A stretch of 64,000 bases of DNA from Pseudocercospora fijiensis CIRAD86 (GCF_000340215.1 NW_006921533.1:5110979-5174978), one strand, 5' to 3'. Shown: positions 23,522 to 34,907, counted from the stretch's first letter. Notes: generated by a model from the sequence alone, not told the origin. Numbers and translations are program-made.

Positions 23522-24983
23522 ATGACCTCCATTTGGCACGGCGATGTAGCTATTGGTGATGGGAAGAGTATCGAAGGTATCGAAGGTATCCAGCTCATCT
23601 ACGTTCAGATCGATATAACGCTAACACCCCCAAGCAATCTCACTTTGCTCTGATCAACCATGCTCACACCTTCCCGCAAATGCAACACTACGGTTTTTGT
23701 CCATAGTCGAGACGAGTCGAATACCATTGATTCTGGCAATTGGATCTCCACTTGAAGTCGTTACTTCCAACGACGACAGCGAGAAATGGCTCTCGAGCAT
23801 TTTACTGAACGAGCAGGCTGATCGTTCTGGTGCCTCAGCTCCATGGTGGCAAAGTGCTTGCGCCGAGTCGCCGCTATCGATCCTTCTAGCAATCGATTCT
23901 GCTTCTGCGGCCCAAGCTAGAGCGACAGAATTGCTACTCTACGCATCGCGAGACTCAGAATCTGCATTACAGAGCACGTCCACACACCCAACCAGCCCAG
24001 CGCTACGAGTGTATGCGCAACCACTATGCTCTGACTTGTTGCAACATGGTTCCGCTGCAGAGCCCACTCCGCCTGCCTCGCCCCAGCCAAATGACCAAGA
24101 AATTCGAGCAGTCTTCCTTCCACTCGTGAGGAACTTTGCTACTCATGAAGGAGAGGTTATCAATCTACCACCCGTGCGGAAGAGAAAGACCGTGAACGAG
24201 ACTTTTGACGAAGCAGCTGAACGACGCAGCAAAGCCAGGAGACGGGGTGGCGAAGGGGTAGCAGCCGCGGCTGCTTCTCGTAACCCAGCTGATGTAGCAC
24301 TTCGACATCGACGATCGACGAGCAATTCTCAAAGCCTACCGCTTCAGACCAGACCATTGTCGCGCGCGTCGAGCGTAGGGTCGTCTCGGGTGGCAGACCT
24401 GCGAGAGCCATCAGTTCCCGCAATCTCAAAGCGGTCAGCCCTCGGCCGTGTCCAAAGTGTTGATTCAGCTGGTGGTTGCACGATTACTGAGGAAGAGCCG
24501 ACGATCGAGCAAAAGAACAAAGAATTCGTTTCCAAGATCGTCATGGCCGGTATGCGTCTCTACGGGCTCGTGCAAAGCAGAACTCGCAAGTCTCGAGCCA
24601 ATTCAGCCGCCGCGTCACCAGCTATCGACACCAATTTCGAGGATCTGGATGCAGAGCGCCAGAAAGATGAAGAGTACAAACTCGTTTATCATCAAGTGTA
24701 CAAAGGCACTTGCTTTGCTCTCCGCCAACACATCGCGACCAAGTCTTTGGCTGCACACACTGAAGCCTTGCGAGAGACCGTCGACAAATTCCTCGGAATA
24801 TTCTGTCGTGATCCTTTGCTCATCGAAGGCGACGGTGGCGGCGATGAATTCACACCTGGTGGTCGCAAAGCATTTGGTTCCTCATCAGTTGTCGCAGTTT
24901 CATCCGCGCACAAGAACCCACTCTTGACCACAGGTAGCCAAAGCAACACGCCTTGTGCGGTCAGCAGCAAGAAGATTCGGTGA
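23522..24983 (+). CDS. SLD7: Sld7-like DNA replication initiation protein
   Basis: Sld7 partners Sld3 and helps load Cdc45 at origins. The C-terminal part (about residues 275-385) matches the Sld7 C-terminal domain: NKEFVSKIVMAGMRLYGL, then DEEYKLVYHQVYKGTCFALR. The main exon is 23707-24983. I propose a first exon, 23522-23576, from MTSIWHGDVAIGDGKSIE, joined by an intron ending CCATAG at 23706. This gives 443 aa. A GTATCGAAG duplication offers a second donor nine bases later (exon end 23585), adding three residues. The middle of the protein is basic and serine-rich (VRKRKTVNETF, ERRSKARRRGG), probably disordered. The N-terminal model is less certain than the C-terminus. Confidence 0.8.
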
Positions 24984-25480
24984 GAATGAGATACCCAAGA
25001 AAGTATGATGTAGCACGATTCATGACACAGGTTTTGTTTGGCTGTTCGAGCCGTGCCACTAGCCAATGTCTCCTGGTCACGTCAACGAGGTCTCACTTAT
25101 CTAGTCAGTGTACACGTCCAACCTTGCACATGTTTCTCATTTTTCATTCGATCTTTGGCGTTGTACCGCTAGTCAAGGACTATGCACGGCGGCGGCATGA
25201 GTTGTGCAAGCTTGGTAGCAATAAGAATGATTGCCAACCAACATTTGGTCTGGTTCGGTGATACCACTAACGGCTGTCGACTTGCACGGCGTAAAGGTTC
25301 ACGCCAGTACGCAACACAGAAAAAAATGCATTGGATGCTCAGGTATTGCCACTTGCGCGTGTCCGTCACAAGACGGCAGATGTGCCGAAAATGTCGTACT
25401 TGTACGCCTTCCTTGAGGCTGCGGCATACTTATGCCGCATGAATGGGTATCTATCTTTTTGTACAAAAAAACATCAAGGG
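24984..25480. other. Convergent intergenic region (SLD7 and RBR ligase ends)
   Basis: Both flanking genes end here, so the 497 bp hold two 3' UTRs. Small frames are present but show no family features. A small inverted repeat gcggcatacttatgccgc (25421-25438) could fold as a hairpin near the RBR terminator. Confidence 0.5.
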
Positions 25481-27433
25481 TCATCGCCTGTCTCTAATGA
25501 CAAATTCTTCGTCGTCTCCAAGCTCGTCGCTGTCCCAACCGTCTTCCTCATCGTTCCTCGCTAGTTCGAGAAATCGTTGCAGCTCTTCTTGCTGGCGATC
25601 ATTCATATCGTGTCTGCCGTCGCCGGCGTTGGCAGCCGGCCGTCGTTGTCGTCGCCCTGCACGCTCGTGGTTCCGCACCGCTGCTGCTACTCCATTCGCA
25701 GGCGGTCTTGCTGGGAAGAAATTACGCTGTCTGCGGCCACCTCGACGGGGAGCGAGAGCAACTGGCGCGGGCGGTGGCTCATTTTCTCCTGCAATGCCAG
25801 GATCGATGTTTCTACGATCATGATCGAGGCCTAGGCCGTCCATCTGTGCAATGATTGGCATGGGTTGGTTTGGAGCGGGTGGCGGTTCATGCCTACCTTG
25901 CGCAGCACCTGCATTTTCTTCCGCCTGAGCGCCTCTGGCGGCTTCCTCAGCTTCAGCTTCCTCAGCATTTCGCGCAGCTTCGATCGCTAGCTGTTCCCAG
26001 CCGCGACCACCACCGAAACCTCTTCCATCTTCTGGTCCCTGTCCCTCGTCGCCTTCTTCCAGTTCCCACAAGCGTTGGTAGCAAGGTTTGCCAGGTGTGT
26101 TGAAGTGCTTGTATGGATCATTCGGGTCCAACCAAGATCCACAGAGATAGCAGAAATGCGTTCTACAATTGAAGCAATTCATGTGGTTGCACCCCATAGT
26201 CTTTTGTACTGGTGCGTTGCAATGTGCGCATGGAGAAGTGTTCGCTTGAATGTACTCGTAGCTTGCCTTCTCTTCAGCACTGAGCTCGTTAGGATCACGA
26301 GGGTAGCATCGGGCGAATTGTCCATGCCAGCCCTTGTAGCACACCTTACAGAAGGCAAACGAACACTGCTCGCAAATTGCAAGACGATCTGAAGGATCTG
26401 GAGGTGCCTTGTCGACGTTCTTGGTATCGCTCGGGGTGCTGGACACTACTCCATCTTGACCATCATCATCAGGATCGTTGAAGACGTACGCAGTCAGATC
26501 GGCAGGAATGGTTGGATACTTGTCTGACTTCGCAGGTGCTTGACACCAATGTCGGGGGCAATAGACTGTATTCTTGTCGGCCTCGATCAGTTTTTTGCGC
26601 TTCATATCCACGTATCGGCGCACCATGGCTTCCTCCACACCAGTCGCGAGAAGCTCTCTAGGATGTATTGGGCTCTGTTTCTTGGTCTTGCGGCCTGTCG
26701 CTTTGCCACAGCTGGGATCAAGACATCGGACAGCAGCAACGTTGCCTTCGGTAATAGCATTATTGTATGTATCCTGCAAGCACTCTTTACAGAATATGTG
26801 CCCACACTCGTCCATCTCATGGCAAGCCTTTCCCGTCTTTGGCTCTAGACAGATACCGCAGTCATAATGTCCGGCTTCGAAGATCTCTCGCTTTTTGCGC
26901 CTGCCAAACTCAACAAGCGTAGGCTCGAGTGTGTCTGACAGGACAAGCAGCCCTTCCGAGCTCTGGTCAAGATCGAATCCTCGCTCAGCCGCCTGCTGCA
27001 AGTGATCGATGAAGGTGTAGAGGATTTGACATTGGCCGTACTCTTCCCATAGCTTCGCTGCTTCTGCTTTCAATTCTTCGATCTTGTCTTTGGGTAACCA
27101 GTCCAAATCGGTTCCTAGCTCCACCTCGAGCGGCGCATTCGCAGGATAACTGGATGGCAGCTTCACATGCAATCTGAGCGGAGGCAAATACGACAATCGC
27201 ACATCGTGCTCCACGTGTGCGTTCGCGTTGGCGTTACTCACGGCAAGTGCGTACGAGCCAGAAGCATCGTTCGAATGGTGAGTGGGAATAAAGCGTACAA
27301 GGAGCGGTTCTGCTGGAGCTACTGGCAATTCGAGAGTCGCTGCAAACCGGTCGTTCGCGTCAAGGTCAAGCTCGGGAAATATGGCGGTGAGTGCATCGAT
27401 CTCCTCCGCACGTTCGTCCTCTGAAGTATCCAT
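25481..27433 (-). CDS. ITT1: RWD-RING-IBR-RING (RBR) E3 ubiquitin ligase, RNF14/Itt1 type
   Basis: An intronless 650-aa frame. Residues 1-155 form an RWD domain (EDERAEEIDALTAIFPEL at the start, YPANAPLEVEL). RING1 starts near residue 192 with CGICLEPKTGKACHEMDECG and CKECL. The IBR follows with CEQCSFAFCKVCYKGWHG. RING2 is CAHCNAPVQKTMGCNHMNC, then CYLCG. In RBR ligases the cysteine in HMxC accepts ubiquitin as a thioester, and here it is present. RWD plus RBR is the layout of RNF14/ARA54 and yeast Itt1, linked to translation-quality control (family knowledge). The C-terminal 170 residues are low-complexity, Arg/Ala/Pro/Glu-rich, ending in an acidic tail (DELGDDEEF). It is divergent from the dolichyl phosphatase gene. 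Confidence 0.92.
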   Translation of the reverse strand: MDTSEDERAEEIDALTAIFPELDLDANDRFAATLELPVAPAEPLLVRFIPTHHSNDASGSYALAVSNANANAHVEHDVRLSYLPPLRLHVKLPSSYPANAPLEVELGTDLDWLPKDKIEELKAEAAKLWEEYGQCQILYTFIDHLQQAAERGFDLDQSSEGLLVLSDTLEPTLVEFGRRKKREIFEAGHYDCGICLEPKTGKACHEMDECGHIFCKECLQDTYNNAITEGNVAAVRCLDPSCGKATGRKTKKQSPIHPRELLATGVEEAMVRRYVDMKRKKLIEADKNTVYCPRHWCQAPAKSDKYPTIPADLTAYVFNDPDDDGQDGVVSSTPSDTKNVDKAPPDPSDRLAICEQCSFAFCKVCYKGWHGQFARCYPRDPNELSAEEKASYEYIQANTSPCAHCNAPVQKTMGCNHMNCFNCRTHFCYLCGSWLDPNDPYKHFNTPGKPCYQRLWELEEGDEGQGPEDGRGFGGGRGWEQLAIEAARNAEEAEAEEAARGAQAEENAGAAQGRHEPPPAPNQPMPIIAQMDGLGLDHDRRNIDPGIAGENEPPPAPVALAPRRGGRRQRNFFPARPPANGVAAAVRNHERAGRRQRRPAANAGDGRHDMNDRQQEELQRFLELARNDEEDGWDSDELGDDEEFVIRDRR

Positions 27434-27825
27434 AGCTCTCCCATGCAGCGGAGAGGTCGGATGATACCAATGTTTTATGGAGTACAGGTCGCATGCCGTT
27501 CGCGGACCTGAAAGCCGATGCTATGAAGGCAGCATCTGGAAGTATCTGACCTGCACTCTAGCAGGTTCTGCGCAGCCCTCGTATTAGATCGAGCTGAAAA
27601 TGTGTCAGTCTGGCGCAGAGTTGTGTTCGGTGTGGCGATGAAAGAACAGCGACGACCGCGAAGATTGACAGGGTCACCGCGACTGGATCTAATGCTCAAA
27701 GAGGCTAGACTCGAAACCTAATCACCGCTCAGGTCCGCGAACTGCTGCGAGCGCTCACTTGGCAGCGTTCCTGAACGACCCTCTGCTGAACATCCAACCA
27801 CTATTCATAGTCCCATTGACTCACC
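27434..27825. promoter_or_regulatory. Divergent promoter region of RBR ligase and CAX4
   Basis: The 392-bp gap lies between start codons on opposite strands. No gene is recognised inside it. Pyrimidine-rich stretches precede the CAX4 ATG (ccaaccactattcatagtcc). A sure TATA element is not visible. Confidence 0.5.
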
Positions 27826-28611
27826 ATGGACGCGCCGCCACCGCCGCTCAGATCCCTCTCCTTGACGCACGTCAGCTATAATCCAGAAGACCCCATATCA
27901 TGGATCTCGGCGCATCTGGCTCTCGTGCCGCAAGCATTGGTCATCTCCTACGTTTCGCTGATATGGGCGACACGAGAAATCGAGATTCTATTGATGTTCA
28001 CGGGCCAGATGGGATGTGAGGCGTTGAATTGGATATTGAAAAGATATATCAGAGAAGAGAGGCCGACACGTAGGTGGATAGAGAAAAAAAACGCGCAGTG
28101 TTCTGTTCGGGGTAATAGACTGATGTGTTATGTAGAAATGCTAGGTAAAGGCTACGGCATGCCTTCATCGCATGCACAATATGCTGCCTTCTTCTCCGTC
28201 TACTTGTCCTTGTTCCTGCTCTTCAGACATGATCCTGTCAACCATCCAAATGCATCCACCACACACTTGCCAACTCCCTTTTGGCAGCGACTGGGCCTTG
28301 CGATCCTTTCGATCGTATGTGCAGGAGCTGTCGCGCAAAGCAGAATCTATCTCAACTACCACAGCCCGAAACAGGTCTATGTTGGATGCGCGGCTGGCGT
28401 GGCTTGCGCCGTCGCTTGGTTCATTGTTACTAGCATAGCCAGGCAATGGGGGTTGGTCGACAAACTCTTAGAGCTACCACCTATGAAGTGGCTACGTATG
28501 CGCGATCTCGTGTGCAGTGAGAGTCTGGAAGACGCAGGCTGGGAAAGGTATCAGCATGGGTTGCGCCGGAGGGCAGAGTCGGCTAAGAAGAAGAAGAAGA
28601 AGAGTAGATGA
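27826..28611 (+). CDS. CAX4: Dolichyl-diphosphate phosphatase (PAP2 family)
   Basis: An ER membrane enzyme that recycles dolichyl diphosphate to dolichyl phosphate for N-glycosylation. PAP2 motifs are in order: KRYIREERP, GYGMPSSHAQ and SRIYLNYHSPKQVYVG, holding the lysine/arginine, serine-histidine and arginine-histidine catalytic residues. Several hydrophobic helices separate them. A 66-nt intron (28070-28135, GTAGGT..GTAG) interrupts the sequence between the first two motifs. Splicing yields ERPTQMLGKGYGMPSSH, the family-typical spacing, and a 239-aa protein. Left unspliced, the frame stays open and adds 22 odd residues (261 aa). The C-terminus is a lysine run (KKKKKKSR) that may act as an ER-retention signal (inference). 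Confidence 0.92.
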   Translation: MDAPPPPLRSLSLTHVSYNPEDPISWISAHLALVPQALVISYVSLIWATREIEILLMFTGQMGCEALNWILKRYIREERPTRRWIEKKNAQCSVRGNRLMCYVEMLGKGYGMPSSHAQYAAFFSVYLSLFLLFRHDPVNHPNASTTHLPTPFWQRLGLAILSIVCAGAVAQSRIYLNYHSPKQVYVGCAAGVACAVAWFIVTSIARQWGLVDKLLELPPMKWLRMRDLVCSESLEDAGWERYQHGLRRRAESAKKKKKKSR

Positions 28612-29492
28612 TTGATTGCATGTACAGATTCTGCAAGAGCAATACACTGTACATGTTCGTATTCTTCATCATAGGGGGTCTTTCCTGGGCATCAACCTTG
28701 TCTCGCGCGACAACATCGTTCCTCCCACGCGTCCGCCACCCACAACAACATCACCACCACCGCCAAACCCTGCCATCGAAAAATTTCCCGTTCCAATCCC
28801 AACACAACAGCCCATAAACGTAGTTCCCTTATCAGCTAGCTCACGGCCCCATCGACACCGAAAATCCCCAATTCGTTCCAAACAGCGGGATCTCCGGCTT
28901 CTACAAACCCATGTCAGACACCCGACAGTATGTTAAGGTTTTAAGGCTCATCACGCTGGGTACAAGGAAGATGAGTCAAAAAATGCCGATCATTGGTGTA
29001 TAACATGACGACGCTAATGGAATGGCGCAGTAGAGCGAGACGGTCGAATTCAATGAACGAAAGACTTCTGTCAGCGAGATGGGTTGTCCTTGTTGGTGAC
29101 CACGACGCCTTGTGCCATCTCACGACACGCAAAAACTCTACAAGTCTGCCGGTCAGGCTAGTGTATGAGACTAGTCGGATCGAGGTAATGCATGTGAAGG
29201 AGAAGGCGCGTAGAAGTAATAATAATCCGGCACTGCGAGTTACCACTGTCCCATATAGCTCAAGCTGGTATATAAGTGGAAATGCGGCCTTCTTCACTGA
29301 GATCAATCCGGCTTTTTGATTCCTAGAGGTATCCTACACCCAGTAGTCTTGATGCTGCTACTAACACATATTTCTCGCTGAGGTTTGCTCATTTGCAGAT
29401 GGTCATGTGTTGGTCGGTTTCATGGCAGCCGCTGCCTTCTTGTTCCTTAATGGTGTCGGCCATGCACCAGACTCGGCACTACCTCACCATGA
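28612..29492. other. Convergent intergenic region of 881 bp, no gene recognised
   Basis: It lies between the ends of CAX4 and the vWA gene and so holds two 3' UTRs. CA/CCA-rich sequence (cacaacaacatcaccaccaccg, in part, near 28742) and a TATA-like string (ggtatataag, 29268-29277) are present, but no frame shows family features on either strand. A short non-coding RNA cannot be excluded. Confidence 0.5.
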
Positions 29493-31616
29493 CTAGTATC
29501 GAGGTGGTTGTGGTGGACCTGAGTACCGTTAGCTGGGTCTATTTGTGATTTATATCTCTCGATAACTCACCTCCATATTGCTGCTGACCTGGGTAGCCAC
29601 CTTGCTGGCCAGGAGGCGGTGGTGGGCGATAGCCGCCTTGTTGCTGCTGACCTGGATATCCTCCTTGCTGCTGGCCATACTGTTGGGGGGGAGGAGGAGC
29701 ACCATAACCACCTTGCTGGCCTGGCGGAGGAGCTCCATAACCGCCCTGCTGAGGAGGAGGCCCGCCATAGCCACCTTGCTGGCCGTATTGCTGAGGTGGC
29801 TGGCCATATCCTCCTTGAGCACCAGGAGCCATATGTGTCTTCTCGTCCTTGGTGTCGTAGCTTGGGTCAATGGCACCGAGAATCAACTTGATCATCCAGA
29901 GATCAGGCGTCAGATCGACAGGAGGATTAGCTCTCGCCATCTCCGCCGACTCATTTTCGTAGTTCGATGTGCAATCCACTTCCCCACCAACCATTGGATC
30001 GTTATCGAGCTTAGCGAGGAACTCGGTGGCTTTCTGGTCATTGCCGACTTGAGCAAACTGGAATGCAACAGCTCCTTTTCCGTACGGCGACCGCTGAGCA
30101 GCCTGGCAGGCGTACTGCACCGTTTCAATGAGTGTGTTCTGATTCTCGCCAGCTGGCTGACCGTCCGTAATGCTGATGATCAAAATTGGCTTCTGCATCT
30201 GGCCGCTGTTCAATCTTTGCACCAAAATTGGATCAACGATCTTCTTGCGAAGCTCCGTTCCGAATGGAGTGAGACCCTTGTAGCGCTTGTGTGCCAACAA
30301 CTGCTCGATCTGCTGCTCGCTTCTGATGTGTGAAATGTCTTGGATGGGCAAATCCTCGTTCATGAAGCGGATGTCGACTCCGTCATCGTCGAAAAGAGTG
30401 GCTGCGAAAGCTACTCGCTGCAGAATAAGCTGCAAGTCCTTGATACGCTCGCCGTTCTCTTCAAAGGACATGGATCCACTGTCGTCGACATAGATGACAA
30501 CGTCGTAGAGCGCGAGTCTGACAATATCATTCGCAATCTCCCTCTGAATGCGCCATGCTTGGCAGAGACGGTCGACGCATTGCGCCGCGCGCTGAGCAAT
30601 CATTGGAAGCTTCTGAGCACCCGGAGTACCCGGGCCATAGAAGCGATGCAACCCCTTCTCTTGAATGGCTCTCTCAAGCTCTCTCTGATAACCTTGCACG
30701 TCTGCTGGTCCGCTCTGGCTCATCGGTGGAGCGCCGCCTGGCGGGCCGTAGCCCTGCTGTTGCTGTGACTGACCATATTGGCCGGCTGGTAGAGGTGGTC
30801 CTGGTGGAGGTCCGCCCTGTTCAGAGGTTCGTTAGTCAATGAACACGAAGGAGGTCATTTGCGACACGCGATCACGAACGTAGCCACCATAGCCTCGCTG
30901 CGGGCCTTGCTGGTATGGACTTGGTTGGCCATAAGGCGGCTGAGGACTCGGCGCTCCATAAGGCGCAGACGCGCCGGGATACGGACTGCCAGCATTCGGC
31001 CTATTCGGTGGTGGAGGCGGAGGCCGCGAGTATGCTTGCTGCGGTGCTGGCGAGCCATAAGGAGGTTGCGATTGATATGGTTGTTGTGGAGGGGGTGGTT
31101 GAGGTGGATAAGCAGGCGCTTGCTGTTGAGGATAACCGGGCTGCAATAAGGGTGGAGGTGCGCCTCCTGCCGCAAGGCGTGAAGCCAACGGCATGTCGCG
31201 TGGTCGGATTGATGGGGTTGTAGAGATGTGTAGGGGCAGGGGCAGAGGGACAAGATCAAACAAAGACTTACTTGTGGAGGTCTCTGGCCGCCCGGGTAGG
31301 CTTGATATTGCTGGCCTTGGGTTGGTGGCGCCTGACCGGGCTGTGCATCATGAGTGAGCAAGCAATTGGAACGCGTGTCATGCGCGGATATCAACTTACG
31401 TAGGCACCGCCTGGAGCTCCCGGTTGCTGCGAAAAATTGGCGACTGCTTGTGCGCCGCCTTGAGCAGCAGCGAGCTTCGATGCGAGCTATTCCCACCACA
31501 ATAAGGTCAGTTTCTCGTCGCGACTCGTACAACGGCCATTCATGCGCAGCGAAGCTGAAAAGAAGTGACGTCGGCGGGGCAGTGGGGCTTTCGCTTCCAC
31601 ATCGACTTACACCCAT
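29493..31616 (-). CDS. von Willebrand factor A domain protein with proline/glutamine-rich arms
   Basis: Six exons are proposed: 31616-31611, 31486-31400, 31340-31272, 31140-30880, 30816-29571 and 29518-29493. Introns use GTAAGT (three times), GTTCGT and GTGAGT donors with AG acceptors. All phases agree and give 564 aa. The first exon codes only Met-Gly. The N-terminal 170 residues are a P/Q/G/Y-rich low-complexity region. A vWA domain follows (about residues 245-450) with the metal-binding MIDAS motif VDDSGSMS and later ITDGQPAG. The C-terminus repeats [15 protein letters not shown] units and ends GPPQPPRY after the last intron. The vWA part probably binds a protein partner via a divalent metal. 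The arms look prone to phase separation or multivalent binding (inference). Function unknown. Confidence 0.85.
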
Positions 31617-32388
31617 GATGTGTTGACGTTCGTTTGGCTGGTATGGGATTGAGTGTGTGGTCCAGGGAAGCTGTACTGTCGTCAAATCTCGGGCTGTGGG
31701 TGGTGGGCGCTTTATGAAGGGAAGAGTGTACGAAGTGCAATGGGTTAGCAATGCACTCTGCAGCTTCAGCTGCGATGGAGAGAGGCTGTGCATGGACCAT
31801 ACTGTATTCTATGTGCGTTGCGTCACGCCACGTGCGACCTTGAACTCGGTTCTCGGCTTGACGCCATGCACCTTCCCGAGTCATTTCCTGATCAGATACC
31901 CCACCTCCGAACGCGCAGGCGGCACGAACCGGACATCAACAACATATTGAGGCTGTATAGCGAGAACAATTGCTCAAACCCGTCTTGCCCACTCTCCGCT
32001 GCGTTTTGGCCTATCTGCCTGCATGCACCACACGCCCAGAACCTGACCGGACCGGCACCTTCTTCCACATCCTACCTTATCTGCGAAACACCTTACATTC
32101 ATCCAGATGCAACACCACTCCTCCCGTAACGTGGCAAAAGCGCTACGCCTGTGGGGTCGTACGCTATAACGACGAGCATTGTGCCGTTGCTGCTGATAAG
32201 CGCTGGAACTATCATCTTGGCATCTCGCCTCTGCTTTGCCCGCCTATCTCCATGTCTGGGCATAGCAAGATGTGTAGGGCCTGTGGTACGAACGACATGG
32301 TGATGGAAATACCTTAACACCTCGAAAAGACAGCATCGCGTTGCTTACTGCGCTCTACAACCTCCCCTCCAACCTGCCCTTCTTCAAC
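31617..32388. promoter_or_regulatory. Divergent promoter region of the vWA and MFS genes
   Basis: A 772-bp gap between opposite starts, with C-rich, CCACC-containing sequence on both sides. No frame of known family is seen. A pyrimidine-rich stretch (acctcccctccaacctgccc, 32360-32379) lies just upstream of the MFS start codon, which is common in filamentous fungi. Confidence 0.5.
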
Positions 32389-34071
32389 ATGACGACCAAT
32401 CATGATGTCGTTTCACCCTTGGAGCACACCAAGTCCACCAATTCCCTCGATGCCCCAGTCGATGAGAACAAGACCCCAGAGACAACAGACTTGGAAATCG
32501 TACCTTCAAAACGTGATGGGGAAGTCGAGGTCATCAACGAAGCGGATTACACCCCGGCCGAGTACAAAAAGATCCTCCGGAAGATCGATCGTTTCCTCCT
32601 GCCATTGATGTGGTTCTGCTATGGCGTTCAGCAGACAGACAAGACCTCCCTCGGTACGCAGGCAATCTTTGGTCTGCGTGAGGATACTGGCCTCGTTGGA
32701 CAACAATACAGTTGGTTGACGACTATCTTCTATATCGCGTACATGTGTGGAGAATTCCCATCCAACTTCTTGCTCCAGCGATGGAGCCTGGGCAAGGCGT
32801 TGTCTATTTACATGTTCGCCTGGGGTAATACCCGTATATTCGGCAATGGCGAAACTTGCTGACGGGGGCAGGGGTCTGTGTCACTTGCATCGGCGCTGCT
32901 CAGAACTGGACCCATCTTATGGTCCTTCGAGCATTGCAAGGATTCTTCGAGTGCACCATAAGCCCTGGATTCGTATTGGTCATTGGGTCTTGGTATACCA
33001 GAGACGAGCACTCATCAAGATCGCTTTTCTTCCAGTCAGCCAACGCAGGATTTGGCATCATCGGCAACCTTTCCATGTACGGAATCGGTTCTCACGCAGA
33101 GAAATACGGCGGTCTGGCTGCCTGGCGATGCATCTCGCTGTTCTTGGGTGCCACAACCGTGGTGCTGTCTCTGATCTGCTTCGTCATGCTTGGAAGCCCA
33201 AAGGAGGTCAGGTGGTTGAATGCCGAAGAGCGAAGGATGGCGTAAGTCACCCATTTCTAAATCCTGAACATTAGTTGATGACTGTGGAAACAGACAATCT
33301 CGAATCCTTTCCAACAAGGCTGGCCGAGACGTAACTGGTGTGAAGTGGTGCTGGCCACAAGTCGCCGAAGCATTCCGTGATCCACAGCTTTGGTTCTGCA
33401 TGATTAACGCCTTCCTGTCCTCCGTGCCGAATGGTGGCCTCACGACCTTCAGCGCCATCATCATGAAAAACTTCGGCTTCACAGAGCTACAAGTTCTGCT
33501 GGTTGAGATTCCTCGCTCCGTCACGTCCGTCGTCATCTTCATCATCGTTGGCTTTTACACTAGAGCAGTGCCGGAGAGAAGAATGTTCATCATGGCAGCC
33601 GCATGCATTCCGCCATTCGTGGGACTTCTCGCTATGTCTATGCTGGACGATACGCCTGGGAACAAATGGACCAAGTGGGGAATGTACTTCATCACAGTGC
33701 CATATGTGCTTGCGCTGTTCTTGGCTTGGACACTCATTCCTAGTAATGTCGCTGGCAGGACTAAGAAGACCATCATCAGCTCGGCGACCTTCGTTGGGTA
33801 TTGTGTGGGGAACATGGCAGGATCTCAAATCTTCAAGAGCAAAGATGCGCCTCGCTATGTTCCCGGGACTAGTGGTGCTTGCGTGTGCCTCGGACTGGAG
33901 TTTGTCTTGATCTGCAGCTGGCGATTCTACTACATCTGGCAAAATAAGAAGCGAGATAGGGCGGCAGCAGCAAGTGGTCTTAGCAAAGAAGAGCAGGAGA
34001 GAATTGGACGAGAGATGGGCGAGAATAACATGACGGACTTACAGAACCCGCACTTCAGATACACGACATAG
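32389..34071 (+). CDS. MFS transporter, anion:cation symporter (Dal5/allantoate-type) family
   Basis: A plasma-membrane carrier for small organic anions or vitamins (allantoate, nicotinate, pantothenate-like by family). Three exons, 32389-32824, 32872-33241 and 33294-34071, are separated by introns of 47 nt (GTAATA..GGCAG) and 52 nt (GTAAGT..AACAG). The product is 527 aa with about 12 hydrophobic segments. The N-terminal tail (residues 1-75) is acidic and soluble. Family landmarks are KIDRFLLPLMWFCYG in helix 1, TDKTSLGTQAIFGLREDT, the loop YIAYMCGEFPSNFLLQR, and RALQGFFECTISPGFVLV. The ATG at 32389 is preceded by a pyrimidine-rich leader. Substrate cannot be read from the sequence. Confidence 0.92.
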
Positions 34072-34127
34072 ACAGAACTCACATCATGATAGACGCCCAC
34101 TTACCAGTCTTCGATCCAACTTTCCGA

Positions 34128-34907
34128 TCACGGTCCCTTCGGCTCCCTCATCATGCAGTACAGCGTAATCGCATCGCCATCATCATCACAAACCATCTCC
34201 TTGGCGAGCTCAAATCCCATACTCTTATAGATCGCCATATTCGGCTCGGCTCTACTGCTCTCCAAGTAGCACTTCCGTCCCTCACGATCAGCCTGATCCG
34301 TAACATGTTTGAACAGCAGCTTGCCAATCCCCTTCCCTTGTGCTTCTGGTACCACTGTGACGATATTACAGAAGTAGTACCCGTTCTCATCATTCCAGAG
34401 TTGAGCTTGTGCTTTGGCCTGTGCAGCTTTCCAGATCCAGTAGCGTTTGACGTCTAGCCCGCCACGACCGTGCCAAAGATTCATCTGCGGGTAGATTGGT
34501 CAGCACGAGGTAGGTAGGAATCGGGTGACAATTGATCGTTGAGATATTACCTTGACTTGTTCGAACCACAACCACCAGTCTCCGAAATAGCTTTCCCACG
34601 TCTGAGGAGATTTTGCTTTCTTAGGAGGAAGCCAGCATGCTACTCCTAACACTTTTTCCGAGGCATCTTCGGTGTCTTTGGCTACGTGGAAGAGAGCGTG
34701 TTTCATGCCCCATCGGCAGCGGATCGAGAGGCTGACGGTGTTTCGCTTCTTGTTGAACTTTTCAATAGGATGGAAGACCCAATTGTTGTATGGATCTGCT
34801 GCGAAGGCATCTTGGATGCATTTCACCGCGCCTGGGATGTCCTTTTCTGCGATCGGAAATACTTGGATGGGCATTCTGTGCTTGGATACGGTACTCTCAG
34901 GTGGCAA
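34128..34907 (-). CDS. GNAT-family N-acetyltransferase
   Basis: Exons 34907-34551 and 34484-34128 are joined across a 66-nt intron (GTAATA..CCGCAG), giving 237 aa. The acetyl-CoA loop (motif A) is VTVVPEAQGKGIGKLLFKHV, with Q/R-x-x-G-x-G/A as QGKGIG. Motif B follows, with CYLESSRAEPNMAIYKSMGF, where the conserved tyrosine and glycine-phenylalanine are kept. The first half (residues 14-115) has the family-typical DIPGAVKCIQDAFAADP. This resembles fungal GNATs of unknown substrate. A second in-frame start, MPIQVFP at 34874, fits the domain boundary as well as the first. The 3' end lies 57 bp from that of the MFS gene. Confidence 0.88.

Noticed and set aside
30855..31793. 312-codon minus frame over the N-terminal vWA exons
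   Set aside because: It reads through introns in one phase and loses the P/Q/G-rich pattern; the multi-exon model has matching phases at every junction.
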